Assembly (NCBI GenBank): GCA_003247225.1
Contig: QKAK01000162.1
Coordinates: 1 to 55,431 of the forward strand
Length of the DNA stretch: 55,431 nucleotides
Reading direction: 5' to 3'
Source: Spirochaetota bacterium
GTDB taxonomy: Bacteria > Spirochaetota > Spirochaetia > Treponematales > UBA12059
Made by a program: the position numbers and the translations under genes. Positions 16,813 to 25,123 of the stretch are shown one piece after another. Within the stretch, counting starts at the first letter, position 1, and each line of letters begins with the position of its first letter. The notes beneath the pieces are model-generated. The model ran no database searches and was not told where the DNA came from. It was given only the letters and a program-made list of their open reading frames with translations.

Positions 16813-18037
16813 CCACCCGCCCGGCGACTTCGGTGATACGTATAGTAAGCTCCTCGGCCTCGACGAGTCGTTCTCGGTCAAGAGCCATTACCCCGAATTC
16901 AAGGCGGCCGAGCGCGCCCTGCTCGAGATCAACGAGGACCTCGAGCGCATGGTCGACGAGCGTACGCGGGAACTCGCCCTGGCTAACGACGAGCTCGCCG
17001 CGAGGGGCCGCTCGCTCGAGGACGCGCTGAAGGAGCTGCGCAATGCTCAGGAGCGCCTCGTCCAGACGAGGTACCAGGCCTCGGTAGGGCGGGTGCTCGC
17101 GGCGATAGCCCATGAGCTCAATAGCCCGCTCGCGTCCACGCAGTCGGCCTCGGATCACCTTTCGTCGATACGCCTCGAGGCGGTGGACGCGATGTCCAGG
17201 TACCGATCGATGCCCGAAGCGCCTGCGAGGCTCGTCGACCGCCTGCTCAAGCGGCAGGACGAGCCGCATTACGAGGGCGCGGATCGCAGGAAGGCCCTGG
17301 CGGCGCGGCTCGCGGCGGCGGGATGCGCCGGAGCCGACGATCTAGCCGACGATCTGTGCGACCTGGGGTGGGCGGACCCGGACGACGGCGACCTCGCGCT
17401 GCTGGCCGATCCCGTGGGGGCGGAAGCGGTAGGGGTGGCGTGGGTACTCGGCTCGATGTTCGGCTCCTCGTCGCTCGTGGCGCTGGCGGCCAGGCGCTCG
17501 GCGGACGTCGTGCGCTCGCTGAACGCCTACCTGGACTTGGCGCTGCCCGACGAGTCGGCCCTCGTCGATTTCGATATAGCCGGAAGGCTGCTCGGCCGCT
17601 GCGCGGAGGCGGGGGGCGCGAGGGGCGACGTCCGCTACGAGCTCGAGGACGGCGCGCGCGCCTACGGCGACCCCGATAGGCTCGACCTCGTCTGGGAGAA
17701 CCTTATATCGAACGCCCTGTTCGCTGCCGGCAAGGGCGGCACCGTCACGGTGCGATCGCGCTCAGAAGGCGCGGCGACCGTCGTCGAGGTGGAGGACGAC
17801 GGCCCCGGCGTCGACCCGGCTATCCGCGACCGCCTGTTCGAGCCCTACGTGTCCACCAAGGCCCTCGAGGAGGCCAAGGGATTAGGCTTGGACATTTGCA
17901 AGAGAATCGTGGATACTCATAGGGGGACTATTACATTCGAGAGCGAGCCCGGCCGTACCGTCTTCAGGGTACGGCTACCGGGTCCGCCTGACGGAGCCGC
18001 AACCTATGAAGAGCGAGGCGATCCTGTGCGTCGATGA
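16796..18037 (+). CDS. Soluble sensor histidine kinase with an insertion in the dimerisation domain
   Basis: The 413-residue protein has no membrane segment. It starts with a coiled coil (about 35-95), then the H-box with His106 in AAIAHELNSPLAS. The catalytic domain shows the N-box ENLISNA (301-307), G1 DDGPG (334-338) and G2 KGLGLD (361-366). A segment of about 110 residues separates the H-box helix from the likely second DHp helix (ARRSADVVRSLNAYLD, 232-247); this is far longer than usual. It overlaps the response regulator gene by 32 bases, which makes that protein the likely partner. Confidence 0.88.
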   Translation: MSVRSDHPPGDFGDTYSKLLGLDESFSVKSHYPEFKAAERALLEINEDLERMVDERTRELALANDELAARGRSLEDALKELRNAQERLVQTRYQASVGRVLAAIAHELNSPLASTQSASDHLSSIRLEAVDAMSRYRSMPEAPARLVDRLLKRQDEPHYEGADRRKALAARLAAAGCAGADDLADDLCDLGWADPDDGDLALLADPVGAEAVGVAWVLGSMFGSSSLVALAARRSADVVRSLNAYLDLALPDESALVDFDIAGRLLGRCAEAGGARGDVRYELEDGARAYGDPDRLDLVWENLISNALFAAGKGGTVTVRSRSEGAATVVEVEDDGPGVDPAIRDRLFEPYVSTKALEEAKGLGLDICKRIVDTHRGTITFESEPGRTVFRVRLPGPPDGAATYEERGDPVRR

Positions 18038-18413
18038 CGAGGCCATCATCCTGATGGCGATGAAGCGCGAGCTGAAGGCGCATTTCAAGGACCGGTTCAG
18101 GTTCGAGACGGCCCTGGACGCCGCCGAGGGCCTCAAGATCATCGACGACCTATCGGAAGACGGCGTGTCGGTCATACTCGTCATATCCGACTGGCTCATG
18201 CCGGGCATGAAGGGCGACGAATTCCTTATGACGATACGCTCGCTGTATCCCGATATACGGACCATCATGGTCACCGGGCACGCCGACCCTCAGTCCATCG
18301 AGAGGACCGTCACCGAGGCCGGGGCCTTCAAGGTGCTCCAGAAGCCGTGGAACAGGAGCGAGCTTATCGAGGCGATATCCGCCTGCGTCGGCCCGGAGCG
18401 CACTTCGACTTAG
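18006..18413 (+). CDS. Single-domain response regulator
   Basis: The 135-residue protein is a lone receiver domain. The acidic pocket is DDE (10-12), the phospho-acceptor is Asp62 in ISDWLMPGMKG, the Thr is in MVTGHAD and the Lys in QKPWNRSEL. There is no output domain. It overlaps the upstream histidine kinase gene, so it is probably its phosphorylation target and passes the signal on by protein contact or phosphorelay. Confidence 0.92.
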   Translation: MKSEAILCVDDEAIILMAMKRELKAHFKDRFRFETALDAAEGLKIIDDLSEDGVSVILVISDWLMPGMKGDEFLMTIRSLYPDIRTIMVTGHADPQSIERTVTEAGAFKVLQKPWNRSELIEAISACVGPERTST

Positions 18414-18421
18414 CCCCCGCT

Positions 18422-18457
18422 CGACTCGTTGAAACGAGTCGCCCTATTCGTTACACT
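18422..18457 (+). promoter_or_regulatory. Putative argS promoter with a palindrome around the -35 box
   Basis: TTGAAA (18429-18434), a 17-base spacer and TACACT (18452-18457). The -35 box is flanked by a perfect 7-bp inverted repeat, CGACTCG (18422-18428) and CGAGTCG (18435-18441). The repeat could be an operator or a hairpin ending the upstream transcript; there is no T-run after it. Confidence 0.55.
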
Positions 18458-18515
18458 GGCGTCCATACCATGGCGGACCGGCCCCGAGCCGGCTCTCGCC
18501 CAGCAGGAGCCAGCC

Positions 18516-20282
18516 GTGAGATCCGTACGAGAAGCGTGGAAGGCAGCAGTGGCGTCGGCCGTCGCCGATATGCTCGCAGAGAAGGGAGCCGATCCGTCTC
18601 TGTCCGAGGCCGTCGCCGCGGAGGCGCCGCCCGACGCCGCGATGGGCGACGTCGGCTTCCCTATGTTCCCGTTCGCCAAGGCCCTGCGCATGGGGCCGCC
18701 CCAGATCGCCGCCGCGCTCGCCGATCGCCTGGTCGCCGAGGCTTCCGCCGGCGCGGCGCCGGCCGGTACCGTCAAGGCGGTCGGGCCGTACCTCAACGTA
18801 TTCCTCGATCGGGCCTCGGTCGCTGCCCAGGCGCTCGGCTCGCGGTCGCTCGGCTCGTCGTACGGCCGCTCGTCGTCCCTGGCCGGCTCCAAGGTGATGA
18901 TAGAGTTCTCCAGCCCGAACACCAACAAGCCCCTGCACCTCGGCCACCTCCGGAACGACGTGCTCGGCGAGAGCTCGGCCCGCATCCTCAAGGCGAACGG
19001 CGCCGAGGTGATGAAGATCAACCTGGTCAACGACCGCGGCGTGCACATCTGCAAGTCGATGCTGTCGTACATGGCCTACGGCGGCGGCCGCGTCCCTGAG
19101 GACGAGGGCAAGAAGACCGACCACTTCGTGGGCGACTACTACGTCAGGTTCAACGACCTCAAGAAGGACGACCCCAAGGCCGAGGAGAAGGCCCAGGAGC
19201 TGCTGGTCAAGTGGGAGGCCGGCGATCCCGAGACCATAGCGCTCTGGAAGAAGATGAACGAATGGGCCGTCGGCGGCATACGGCGCACCTACGATAGGAC
19301 CGGCGTGTCCTTCGACAAGTACTATTACGAGAGCCAGATCTACCTGACCGGCAAGGACGAGGTGCAGAAGGGGCTGGCCTCCGGCGTCTTCTTCAAGGCC
19401 GACGACGGGTCGGTACGCGTAGACCTGTCCCCGATCGGGCTCGAGGAGAAGGTGCTGCTACGCAAGGACGGCACCTCGATCTACATGACCCAGGACCTGG
19501 GCCTGGCCATACACCGGCACCAGGACTGGCCCTTCGACCGCCTGGTCTACGTCGTCGCCAACGAGCAGCAGTACCATTTCAAGGTGCTGTTCTACATACT
19601 GAAGCGCCTCGGCTACGATTGGGCGGACAACCTGTTCCACCTGTCGTACGGCCTCGTCAACCTGCCCGAGGGCAGGATGAAGACCCGCGAGGGCACCGTC
19701 GTCGACGCCGACGCCCTGCTCGACTCGCTCCGGGAGCTCGCCCTCGAGGAGATCCAGGCCAAGGGCCGCGAGGACGCCGTGGGGGACCCGTTGGACACCG
19801 CCGAGAAGATAGCGCTCGGCGCCGTCCACTACTACCTGGCCCAGGCCACGCCGTCCAAGGACATGATCTTCAATCCCAAGGAGTCGCTGTCGTTCAACGG
19901 CAATACCGGCCCGTATATCCAGTACATGGGCGCCAGGATATCGAGCCTCCTGCGGAAGCGCGACCGGGGCGAGGGCAGCGCCTCGAAGGGCTCGGTGCGG
20001 CCGGAGCTGCTGTCGTCGCCGTCGGAATGGGAGCTCGTCAGGCTGGTCTCCTCCTACCCGGAGGCCGTCGAGCAGGCCGGCGCCGAGTACAACCCGGCGA
20101 TCGTCGCCGCCCACGTGTACGCGATCGCGAGCGCCTTCTCGAAGTTCTACCACGACGAGCCTATCCTGAGCTGCGAGGACCCCGACCAGGCGGCTACCCG
20201 CCTGGCCCTGTCGGAGGCGGTGCTCGTCGTGCTCAAGAACGGGCTCGAGCTGCTGTGCATCCCGTTCCTGGAGGCGATGTAG
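18516..20282 (+). CDS. argS: Arginyl-tRNA synthetase
   Basis: The 588-residue class I synthetase charges tRNA-Arg. The HIGH motif appears as PLHLGHLR and the KMSKS counterpart as GRMKTREG, both as in other ArgRS. The N-terminal additional domain starts AWKAAVASAVADML. I chose the GTG at 18516 because AGGAG lies six bases upstream; an in-frame TTG at 18429 falls inside the predicted promoter and would add a region with no homologue. The C-terminal anticodon-binding domain is complete and ends PFLEAM. Confidence 0.95.
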   Translation: MRSVREAWKAAVASAVADMLAEKGADPSLSEAVAAEAPPDAAMGDVGFPMFPFAKALRMGPPQIAAALADRLVAEASAGAAPAGTVKAVGPYLNVFLDRASVAAQALGSRSLGSSYGRSSSLAGSKVMIEFSSPNTNKPLHLGHLRNDVLGESSARILKANGAEVMKINLVNDRGVHICKSMLSYMAYGGGRVPEDEGKKTDHFVGDYYVRFNDLKKDDPKAEEKAQELLVKWEAGDPETIALWKKMNEWAVGGIRRTYDRTGVSFDKYYYESQIYLTGKDEVQKGLASGVFFKADDGSVRVDLSPIGLEEKVLLRKDGTSIYMTQDLGLAIHRHQDWPFDRLVYVVANEQQYHFKVLFYILKRLGYDWADNLFHLSYGLVNLPEGRMKTREGTVVDADALLDSLRELALEEIQAKGREDAVGDPLDTAEKIALGAVHYYLAQATPSKDMIFNPKESLSFNGNTGPYIQYMGARISSLLRKRDRGEGSASKGSVRPELLSSPSEWELVRLVSSYPEAVEQAGAEYNPAIVAAHVYAIASAFSKFYHDEPILSCEDPDQAATRLALSEAVLVVLKNGLELLCIPFLEAM

Positions 20283-20299
20283 GGGAGTCCCCGCTTCGG

Positions 20300-20329
20300 T
20301 TGACACTGGCGGGAATTGCGTAGTATAAA
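20300..20329 (+). promoter_or_regulatory. Putative sigma70 promoter of the rplU operon
   Basis: A consensus TTGACA (20300-20305), an 18-base spacer and TATAAA (20324-20329). It is the best-matched promoter in the window, as expected for ribosomal protein genes. Confidence 0.7.
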
Positions 20330-20335
20330 ATCGAG

Positions 20336-20458
20336 CCGGTACGCCGTTCCGAGGCGCCGGTTCTTGGCCGGGCTCGGCCATGATCATTGTACGCGTCGGC
20401 CGATACCGGATGGCAACGTCCCTCGGCCTCGGCATACGAAACATAAGAGGTTGACAGG
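20336..20458 (+). promoter_or_regulatory. Long 5' leader of rplU, candidate L21 autoregulatory RNA
   Basis: The predicted transcript carries about 120 untranslated bases before rplU. The leader has GC-rich self-complementary parts, for example GGCCG/CGGCC around 20373-20387. Structured leaders that bind L21 are known in other phyla; I cannot match this one to a known family. Confidence 0.35.
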
Positions 20459-20770
20459 ATGTACGCAATCGTAGAAGTGCAAGGCAAGCAGTACCGCGCC
20501 GAGAAGGGCGCCGTTCTCCGCGTGGACCGCATGGACGGCGAGGCCGGAACCCCGGTCGCCATCGATTCTGTCCTGCTCGTGTCCGGCGATACGATCAAGA
20601 TCGGCGCCCCCTACGTTCAGGGCGCCCAGGTCAAGGCGACGATCAAGGCCCAGGAGAAGGGCGACAAGGTCATCGTGTTCAAGTACAAGCCCAAGAAGGA
20701 CTACCGCCGCACCCAGGGCCATAGGCAGCGCTACACGCTGCTGACGGTCGATGAGATCGTCGGGGCCTGA
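20459..20770 (+). CDS. rplU: Large subunit ribosomal protein bL21
   Basis: The 103-residue protein is full length and matches bL21 throughout: MYAIVEVQGKQYR at the start and KYKPKKDYRRTQGHRQRYT near the end. bL21 binds 23S rRNA domain V early in assembly. It heads the operon rplU-prp-rpmA and overlaps prp by 20 bases. Confidence 0.97.
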   Translation: MYAIVEVQGKQYRAEKGAVLRVDRMDGEAGTPVAIDSVLLVSGDTIKIGAPYVQGAQVKATIKAQEKGDKVIVFKYKPKKDYRRTQGHRQRYTLLTVDEIVGA

Positions 20771-21101
20771 TCGGCTGACCGTTAGGCTGTCGTTCTGGCC
20801 GGACGGGGCGCTCAAGGGCGCCGAGGCCGAGGGACACGCCGGCGACCGCCGCGCGGGCGCCAACCTGGCCTGCGCCGCCGTGACCGTCCTCCTGAGGACG
20901 GCGTACGAGACGGCGGCGGGCTACGAGGGCGTCGCGGTCAGGGGCTCCGCCCCTGCGCCGGGCAGCCTGAGCTTCGAGATAGGGCGGTACCCGCCCGCGA
21001 TGGCCGATAGGCTCCGCGGCGTCGGGGACTTCCTGACCGTAGGATTGTCCAGCGTGGATCGCGAGTATCCGGGCTTGATAGATTTACTATTAGAGAGATG
21101 A
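20751..21101 (+). CDS. prp: Ribosomal-processing cysteine protease Prp
   Basis: The 116-residue protein has the Prp catalytic pair His29 and Cys41 in EGHAGDRRAGANLACAAVT; the 12-residue spacing is the same as in the characterised enzyme. In Firmicutes, Prp cuts an N-terminal extension from bL27. It sits between rplU and rpmA as usual. The rpmA gene just downstream encodes no such extension, so the substrate here is unclear. Confidence 0.88.
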   Translation: MRSSGPDRLTVRLSFWPDGALKGAEAEGHAGDRRAGANLACAAVTVLLRTAYETAAGYEGVAVRGSAPAPGSLSFEIGRYPPAMADRLRGVGDFLTVGLSSVDREYPGLIDLLLER

Positions 21102-21113
21102 CGGAGGTACTAT

Positions 21114-21353
21114 ATGCCACATAAAGGTAACGGCCGCGATTCGAATCCGCAGCACCTGGGCGTCAAGGCGTACGGCAACGAGCTCGTACGCGCCGGCTCG
21201 ATCATCGTGCGCCAGCGCGGCTCCAAGATCCATCCCGGCGAGAACGTCGGCAAGGGCAAGGACGACACGCTGTTCGCCAAGGCCGACGGCAGGGTCGTGT
21301 TCTGCGAGCACCGCGGGCGCAAGTACGCCGGCATCGAGCCGATAGAGTCCTAA
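21114..21353 (+). CDS. rpmA: Large subunit ribosomal protein bL27 with a short N-terminal tail
   Basis: The 79-residue protein matches bL27 ([35 protein letters not shown]). The tail reads [10 protein letters not shown], about six residues shorter than MAHKKAGGSTRNGRDS of E. coli. This tail reaches the peptidyl-transferase centre. The codon 15 bases before the ATG in the same frame is a stop (21099-21101) and no start lies between, so there is no Prp-cleavable extension. The Shine-Dalgarno is GGAGG at 21103-21107. Confidence 0.95.
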   Translation: MPHKGNGRDSNPQHLGVKAYGNELVRAGSIIVRQRGSKIHPGENVGKGKDDTLFAKADGRVVFCEHRGRKYAGIEPIES

Positions 21354-21384
21354 GGCCTCGCCGCGGCGACGCGGCCTGCATCGA

Positions 21385-21448
21385 GCGCGGCTCCGGAGAG
21401 CCGCGCCATACGCCGTCGCGTCCGGCCACCGGCCGAGCGGCGGCTTTT
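21385..21448 (+). terminator. Tandem hairpins with T-run between rpmA and obgE
   Basis: A first hairpin has 9-bp arms GCGCGGCTC (21385-21393) and GAGCCGCGC (21398-21406). A second has an outer stem 21412-21419 with 21437-21444 and an inner CGGCC/GGCCG stem, and is followed directly by TTTTC (21445-21449). It is a good intrinsic terminator or attenuator that would lower obgE expression relative to ribosomal proteins. Confidence 0.65.
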
Positions 21449-21474
21449 CTATCTCCGGAGGGGGCGGTAACGCG

Positions 21475-22506
21475 ATGGTACATTTCGCCGACGAGACGAA
21501 GATCACCGTATCTTCCGGCAACGGGGGCAACGGCTGCGTGGCGTTCAGGCGCGAGGCCCACGTGCCGCTCGGCGGGCCCGCCGGCGGCGACGGCGGCCGC
21601 GGCGGCGACGTCGTCTTCGAGGTGCGCCGCAACCTGCGGACCCTCGTGCATATCCGCTACGCCAAGCACTACCGGGCCCAGGCCGGCCAGGACGGCATGG
21701 GCCGCAACCGCCACGGCAAGGACGGCGAGGACGTCGTCATACCCGTGCCGCCCGGCACCGTCGTCAAGGACGCCGCGTCCGGCGAGACCCTGATGGACTT
21801 CGGCTCCTCGGGGGAGGGCCGCTGGGTCTTCCTGCGCGGCGGCAACGGCGGCTGGGGCAACGTGCACTTCAAGTCGAGCGTGAACCAGGCGCCGCGCACC
21901 GCGCTGCCCGGCAAGCCCGGCGAGAGCGTCGAGCTGCGCGTGGAGCTGCAGCTGATGGCCGACATAGGCTTCGTCGGCTTCCCGAACGCCGGCAAGTCGA
22001 GCCTGCTCGACCGCTGCACGAACGCGCGGCCCAAGATAGCGCCGTACCCGTTCACGACCAAGATACCGAACCTCGGCGTGCTGACCGTCGCCGAGCGCGA
22101 CATCATCCTGGCCGACATACCCGGCATCATCGAGGGCGCTCACGACGGCGCGGGCCTGGGCATACGCTTCCTCAAGCACATCTCGCGCACCGCGGCGCTG
22201 GCCTTCCTCGTCGACCTGTCCGACGACGGATTCACGGGCGCCTTCGAGGTGCTGCTCGCGGAGCTCGAGGGCTTCTCCGCGGAGCTGCTCGCCAAGCCGC
22301 GCATCGTGATCGGCACCAAGCTCGACCTGCCGGAGACGGCCGGCCGCCTCGACGAGCTGCGCGCGGCCTTGCCGGGCGAGCGCGTCGTCGGGCTCTCCGT
22401 CTTCTCGGGCGAGGGGCTCGACGAGGTCTCGCGGGCTTTCCTGTCGTTCGTGCTGGAGGCCGAGAAGGCCCAGTCCGGCGAGGGCCGGGCCGGCGCCGGG
22501 TCATGA
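21475..22506 (+). CDS. obgE: GTPase Obg/CgtA
   Basis: The 343-residue protein has the glycine-rich Obg fold (GNGGNGCVAFRREAHVPLGG) and a GTPase domain with G1 GFPNAGKSSLL, G3 DIPGIIEGAHDGAGLG and G4 VIGTKLDL. It lacks the C-terminal OCT domain found in Bacillus Obg. Obg acts late in 50S assembly and in stress responses. The strong Shine-Dalgarno GGAGGGGG precedes the ATG by about seven bases. It overlaps nadD by 4 bases (ATGA). Confidence 0.96.
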   Translation: MVHFADETKITVSSGNGGNGCVAFRREAHVPLGGPAGGDGGRGGDVVFEVRRNLRTLVHIRYAKHYRAQAGQDGMGRNRHGKDGEDVVIPVPPGTVVKDAASGETLMDFGSSGEGRWVFLRGGNGGWGNVHFKSSVNQAPRTALPGKPGESVELRVELQLMADIGFVGFPNAGKSSLLDRCTNARPKIAPYPFTTKIPNLGVLTVAERDIILADIPGIIEGAHDGAGLGIRFLKHISRTAALAFLVDLSDDGFTGAFEVLLAELEGFSAELLAKPRIVIGTKLDLPETAGRLDELRAALPGERVVGLSVFSGEGLDEVSRAFLSFVLEAEKAQSGEGRAGAGS

Positions 22507-23075
22507 GGCTCCTGATCCTCGGCGGCACCTTCAACCCCATCCACGTCGGCCACCTGATGCTGGCCGAGGAGGCCGCGCGCGAATTCGGCTACGACAGAGT
22601 GGCGCTCGTGCCGTCGAGCGCGCCGCCGCACAAGACGCCGGACGGGGACCCCGGCCCGGCGGCGCGGCTGGAGATGACCCGGGCGGCCGTCGCCGGATAC
22701 GGCGCGTTCGTGGTGGAGGACTGCGAGATAGAGCGCGGCGGCACGTCGTATACGGTGGATACGCTCGAGCGCATCGTAGCGACCTACCCGCTGGAGGGGC
22801 GTCCCGGCCTGCTGATCGGCGACGACCTGGCCGCCGGGTTCGAGTCTTGGCGCGACCCCGACGGCATCTGCCGCCTGGCCGACCTGATCGTCGCCAGGCG
22901 GAGCGGCGGACCGGACGCCCTGGAGCGCCCCCATAGGCGCGCGTCCAACATGCTGCTCCCGATCTCGTCGACCGATATTCGGTCCAGGATAGGCTCCGGG
23001 CGGCCCTGGACCTGGCTGGTACCGGGGCCAGCCGTACGGTATATTCTGACGAACGGCTTATACGGTAGCGCCTAG
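22503..23075 (+). CDS. nadD: Nicotinate-nucleotide adenylyltransferase
   Basis: The 190-residue protein makes nicotinate adenine dinucleotide in NAD synthesis. It shows GGTFNPIHVGHLMLAEEA at the start and ISSTDIRSRI near the C-terminus, the two nucleotidyltransferase signatures. The neighbouring yqeK, often found after nadD in this gene order, is absent. Confidence 0.95.
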   Translation: MRLLILGGTFNPIHVGHLMLAEEAAREFGYDRVALVPSSAPPHKTPDGDPGPAARLEMTRAAVAGYGAFVVEDCEIERGGTSYTVDTLERIVATYPLEGRPGLLIGDDLAAGFESWRDPDGICRLADLIVARRSGGPDALERPHRRASNMLLPISSTDIRSRIGSGRPWTWLVPGPAVRYILTNGLYGSA

Positions 23076-23111
23076 CGCCTCGGCGGGCGCTGGCTGAAAG
23101 AGCAAGGTGGC

Positions 23112-24287
23112 ATGGGTCGATCACGGATAGATATAAGCGTCATGTTCCTCGCGGGGATACTCCTCATCGCCGTCGTCGGCGTCCTGATCATGGTATCGGC
23201 GCTGCGCGTCGACCCGGTCGAGGAGGCGGTGGCGGAGGAGCGCATCATCAACGTCGCCATCATCGTCGAGCGGGCCGGAAAGCCGGCGTCGACCCAGCTC
23301 CTGATGTACTACCCGGGCAACGCGAGGGCGGCCATGCTAGACATCCCGTCGGAGACCGGCCTGATCATCTCGTCGCTCAACCGCGTCGACAGCATAGACG
23401 CGCTGTACGAGCCCGACGATCCGCGGCCCTTCCTCGACGAGGTGCAGCGCCTGACCGGCGCGACGATAGACTGGTACCTGATACTCGACGAGCGGTCCCT
23501 GTCGTCGCTCGTCGACCTGCTCGACGGCATATCGGTGTTCCTGCCCGATCGGATCTCCGACGTCGTCAACGAGGTGCCGGTATCGTTGCCGTCGGGCTTC
23601 GTCGTGCTCGACGGGCGTAAGACCCTCGCCTACGCCTCGTATTCCCAGGAAGACGCGATGGACTCGGAGCTGGTCGCCAAGCGGCAGTCGCTCAACCAGG
23701 CGGCGCTCAGGCGGCTCGGCGAGCGGGCCGACTACGCGATGCGGGACGACGTGTTCCCTGTCATCCGGTCGCTGTTCAGGACCAACCTGAAGCCCGAGTC
23801 GCTCAGGTACCTATTCGGGGAATTCGTCCGGCTCGAGGCCGATAGGATAGTGCTGCAGCGCCTGACCGGCGCCTATCGCTACGTCGAGGGCAAGCTGCTG
23901 CTGTTCCCGTACTGGGACGGCGAGCTCGTCAAGGACATCGTCAAGCAGTCGCTCAACGCGCTGCTCAACGCCGACGCCACCGCGATCGCCGACAAGGTCT
24001 TCACGCTGGAGATACTGAACGGCACCTCGACGAGGGGGCTCGCCCAGAAGACCGCGGATATCTTCCAGAGCTTCGGCTACGAGGTCGTGTCCGTCGGTAA
24101 CGCCGAGACGAGCGACGTCGAACGGACCAGCGTGATAGACCGCTACGGGGACCGCGTATCGGCCACGAGCGTGGCCAACGTAATCCGCTGCAAGATCGTT
24201 GAGGAGGAGGCGATTCCGAGCGCCAGTCCCGCCGACTTCGTCATCATACTCGGAAAGGACTTCAATGGGAGGAACTGTGGCGACTGA
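23112..24287 (+). CDS. LytR-family membrane protein (divergent LCP-like domain plus LytR_C)
   Basis: The 391-residue protein has one N-terminal membrane helix (about 8-28) and an extracytoplasmic part. The central region (about 45-285) resembles LytR-CpsA-Psr domains in layout but lacks several of their charged residues. Residues about 295-385 form a LytR_C domain (FTLEILNGTSTRGLAQKTA). LCP enzymes attach glycopolymers to peptidoglycan; whether this one is active is uncertain. In spirochaetes such a gene commonly sits between nadD and rsfS, as here. Confidence 0.82.
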   Translation: MGRSRIDISVMFLAGILLIAVVGVLIMVSALRVDPVEEAVAEERIINVAIIVERAGKPASTQLLMYYPGNARAAMLDIPSETGLIISSLNRVDSIDALYEPDDPRPFLDEVQRLTGATIDWYLILDERSLSSLVDLLDGISVFLPDRISDVVNEVPVSLPSGFVVLDGRKTLAYASYSQEDAMDSELVAKRQSLNQAALRRLGERADYAMRDDVFPVIRSLFRTNLKPESLRYLFGEFVRLEADRIVLQRLTGAYRYVEGKLLLFPYWDGELVKDIVKQSLNALLNADATAIADKVFTLEILNGTSTRGLAQKTADIFQSFGYEVVSVGNAETSDVERTSVIDRYGDRVSATSVANVIRCKIVEEEAIPSASPADFVIILGKDFNGRNCGD

Positions 24288-24660
24288 CGTACGAGAGGCG
24301 GCCTTCGGCTGCGCGGCCATGCTCGCCGAGCATAACGGGGGCGATACGGTCGTCCTGGACCTGAGCAAGCTGTCTACCTGGACCGACTTCTTCGTGGTGA
24401 CGAGCTCGACCAGCTCGACCCACCTGAGGGGCCTCGCGCGCCGCGTCGAGGAGTACCTCGGGCCCCTCGGCTACTCGCCGCTCAGGCGGCCGGGCCTGGC
24501 CGACGACGAGCAGTGGTGCCTGATCGATTTCGGCGACTTCGTCGTGCATATCATGGCCGCCGAGGCCAGGGAATTCTACGAGCTCGAGAAATTGTGGTTC
24601 GGGGCCGAGCTCACCGCGGTGAACGCCCCCGCCGCTCCCGCTCCCGCCCGGGAGGAGTAG
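24277..24660 (+). CDS. rsfS: Ribosomal silencing factor RsfS
   Basis: The protein (127 residues from GTG 24277) has VVLDLSKLSTWTDFFVVTS and DFVVHIMAAEAREFYELEKLW, the RsfS/Iojap pattern. RsfS binds uL14 and blocks subunit joining in starved cells. GGGAGG lies just before the GTG; an alternative ATG at 24265 has AAGGA upstream and would add four residues. It overlaps the LytR gene by 11 bases. Confidence 0.93.
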   Translation: MATDVREAAFGCAAMLAEHNGGDTVVLDLSKLSTWTDFFVVTSSTSSTHLRGLARRVEEYLGPLGYSPLRRPGLADDEQWCLIDFGDFVVHIMAAEAREFYELEKLWFGAELTAVNAPAAPAPAREE

Positions 24661-24693
24661 AAAAAAGCCGCGCCTCCCGTCGGGAGGCGCGGC
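24661..24693 (-). terminator. Intrinsic terminator of the acidic-protein gene
   Basis: A 12-bp perfect stem (24667-24678 with 24682-24693) has a 3-base loop and is followed on the minus strand by six T (24661-24666). It serves the minus-strand gene ending at 24714. The rsfS stop codon touches the A-run on the other side, so it may also slow plus-strand transcripts. Confidence 0.85.
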
Positions 24694-24713
24694 CGTTCAT
24701 CGAGTCGCCGAGG

Positions 24714-25031
24714 CTATTCGTCGAAATCGTTATAGTCGATATCGTCCTCGTAGTCGAAATCCCCTGATTCCCCGTCTTCTTCGTCGAAATCGTCGTCGAA
24801 GTCGTCATCCTCGTCGTCGTCGAAGTCGTCGTCCTCGTCGTCGTCGAAGTCTTCTTCTTCATCAGAAAAGTCGTCGAAGTCGTCTTCGTCCTCGAAGTCG
24901 TCCTCGTACTCATCTTCGTAGTCGTCGAAGCGGACGAAAGGAGCCTCGGGAAGCTGGACGTAATCGCCGACGCCCATGAGCGCTAGCTCCAACGCGTTTC
25001 CCGGCATCGCCGTATCCCGTATAGGATCCAT
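24714..25031 (-). CDS. Extremely acidic Asp/Glu-rich protein of unknown function
   Basis: The 105-residue protein has a normal N-terminal part of about 35 residues (MDPIRDTAMPGNALELALMG, then VQLPEAPFVRF) and a tail of about 70 residues that is nearly all Asp, Glu, Phe and Tyr. The DNA of the tail is a GTCGTC-type low-complexity run. Strong support for a real gene comes from a consensus promoter, a Shine-Dalgarno (GGGGAGG) six bases before the ATG at 25031, and a strong terminator after the stop. A further in-frame ATG lies at 25049. The tail may mimic nucleic acid or bind cations; no function is claimed. Confidence 0.75.
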   Translation of the reverse strand: MDPIRDTAMPGNALELALMGVGDYVQLPEAPFVRFDDYEDEYEDDFEDEDDFDDFSDEEEDFDDDEDDDFDDDEDDDFDDDFDEEDGESGDFDYEDDIDYNDFDE

Positions 25032-25123
25032 TTCAATCCTCCCCATCAAGTATCGTCGTATGAGCCCCCTTAGGGCATCCCCGCTCCCGTACGGCAGTGA
25101 GCCGGACTAGTGGGTACGGAGAA

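Noticed and set aside
24750..24930. GTCGTC-rich stretch as a microsatellite or CRISPR-like repeat
   Set aside because: It is the coding sequence of the acidic tail; units are codons, with no spacers.
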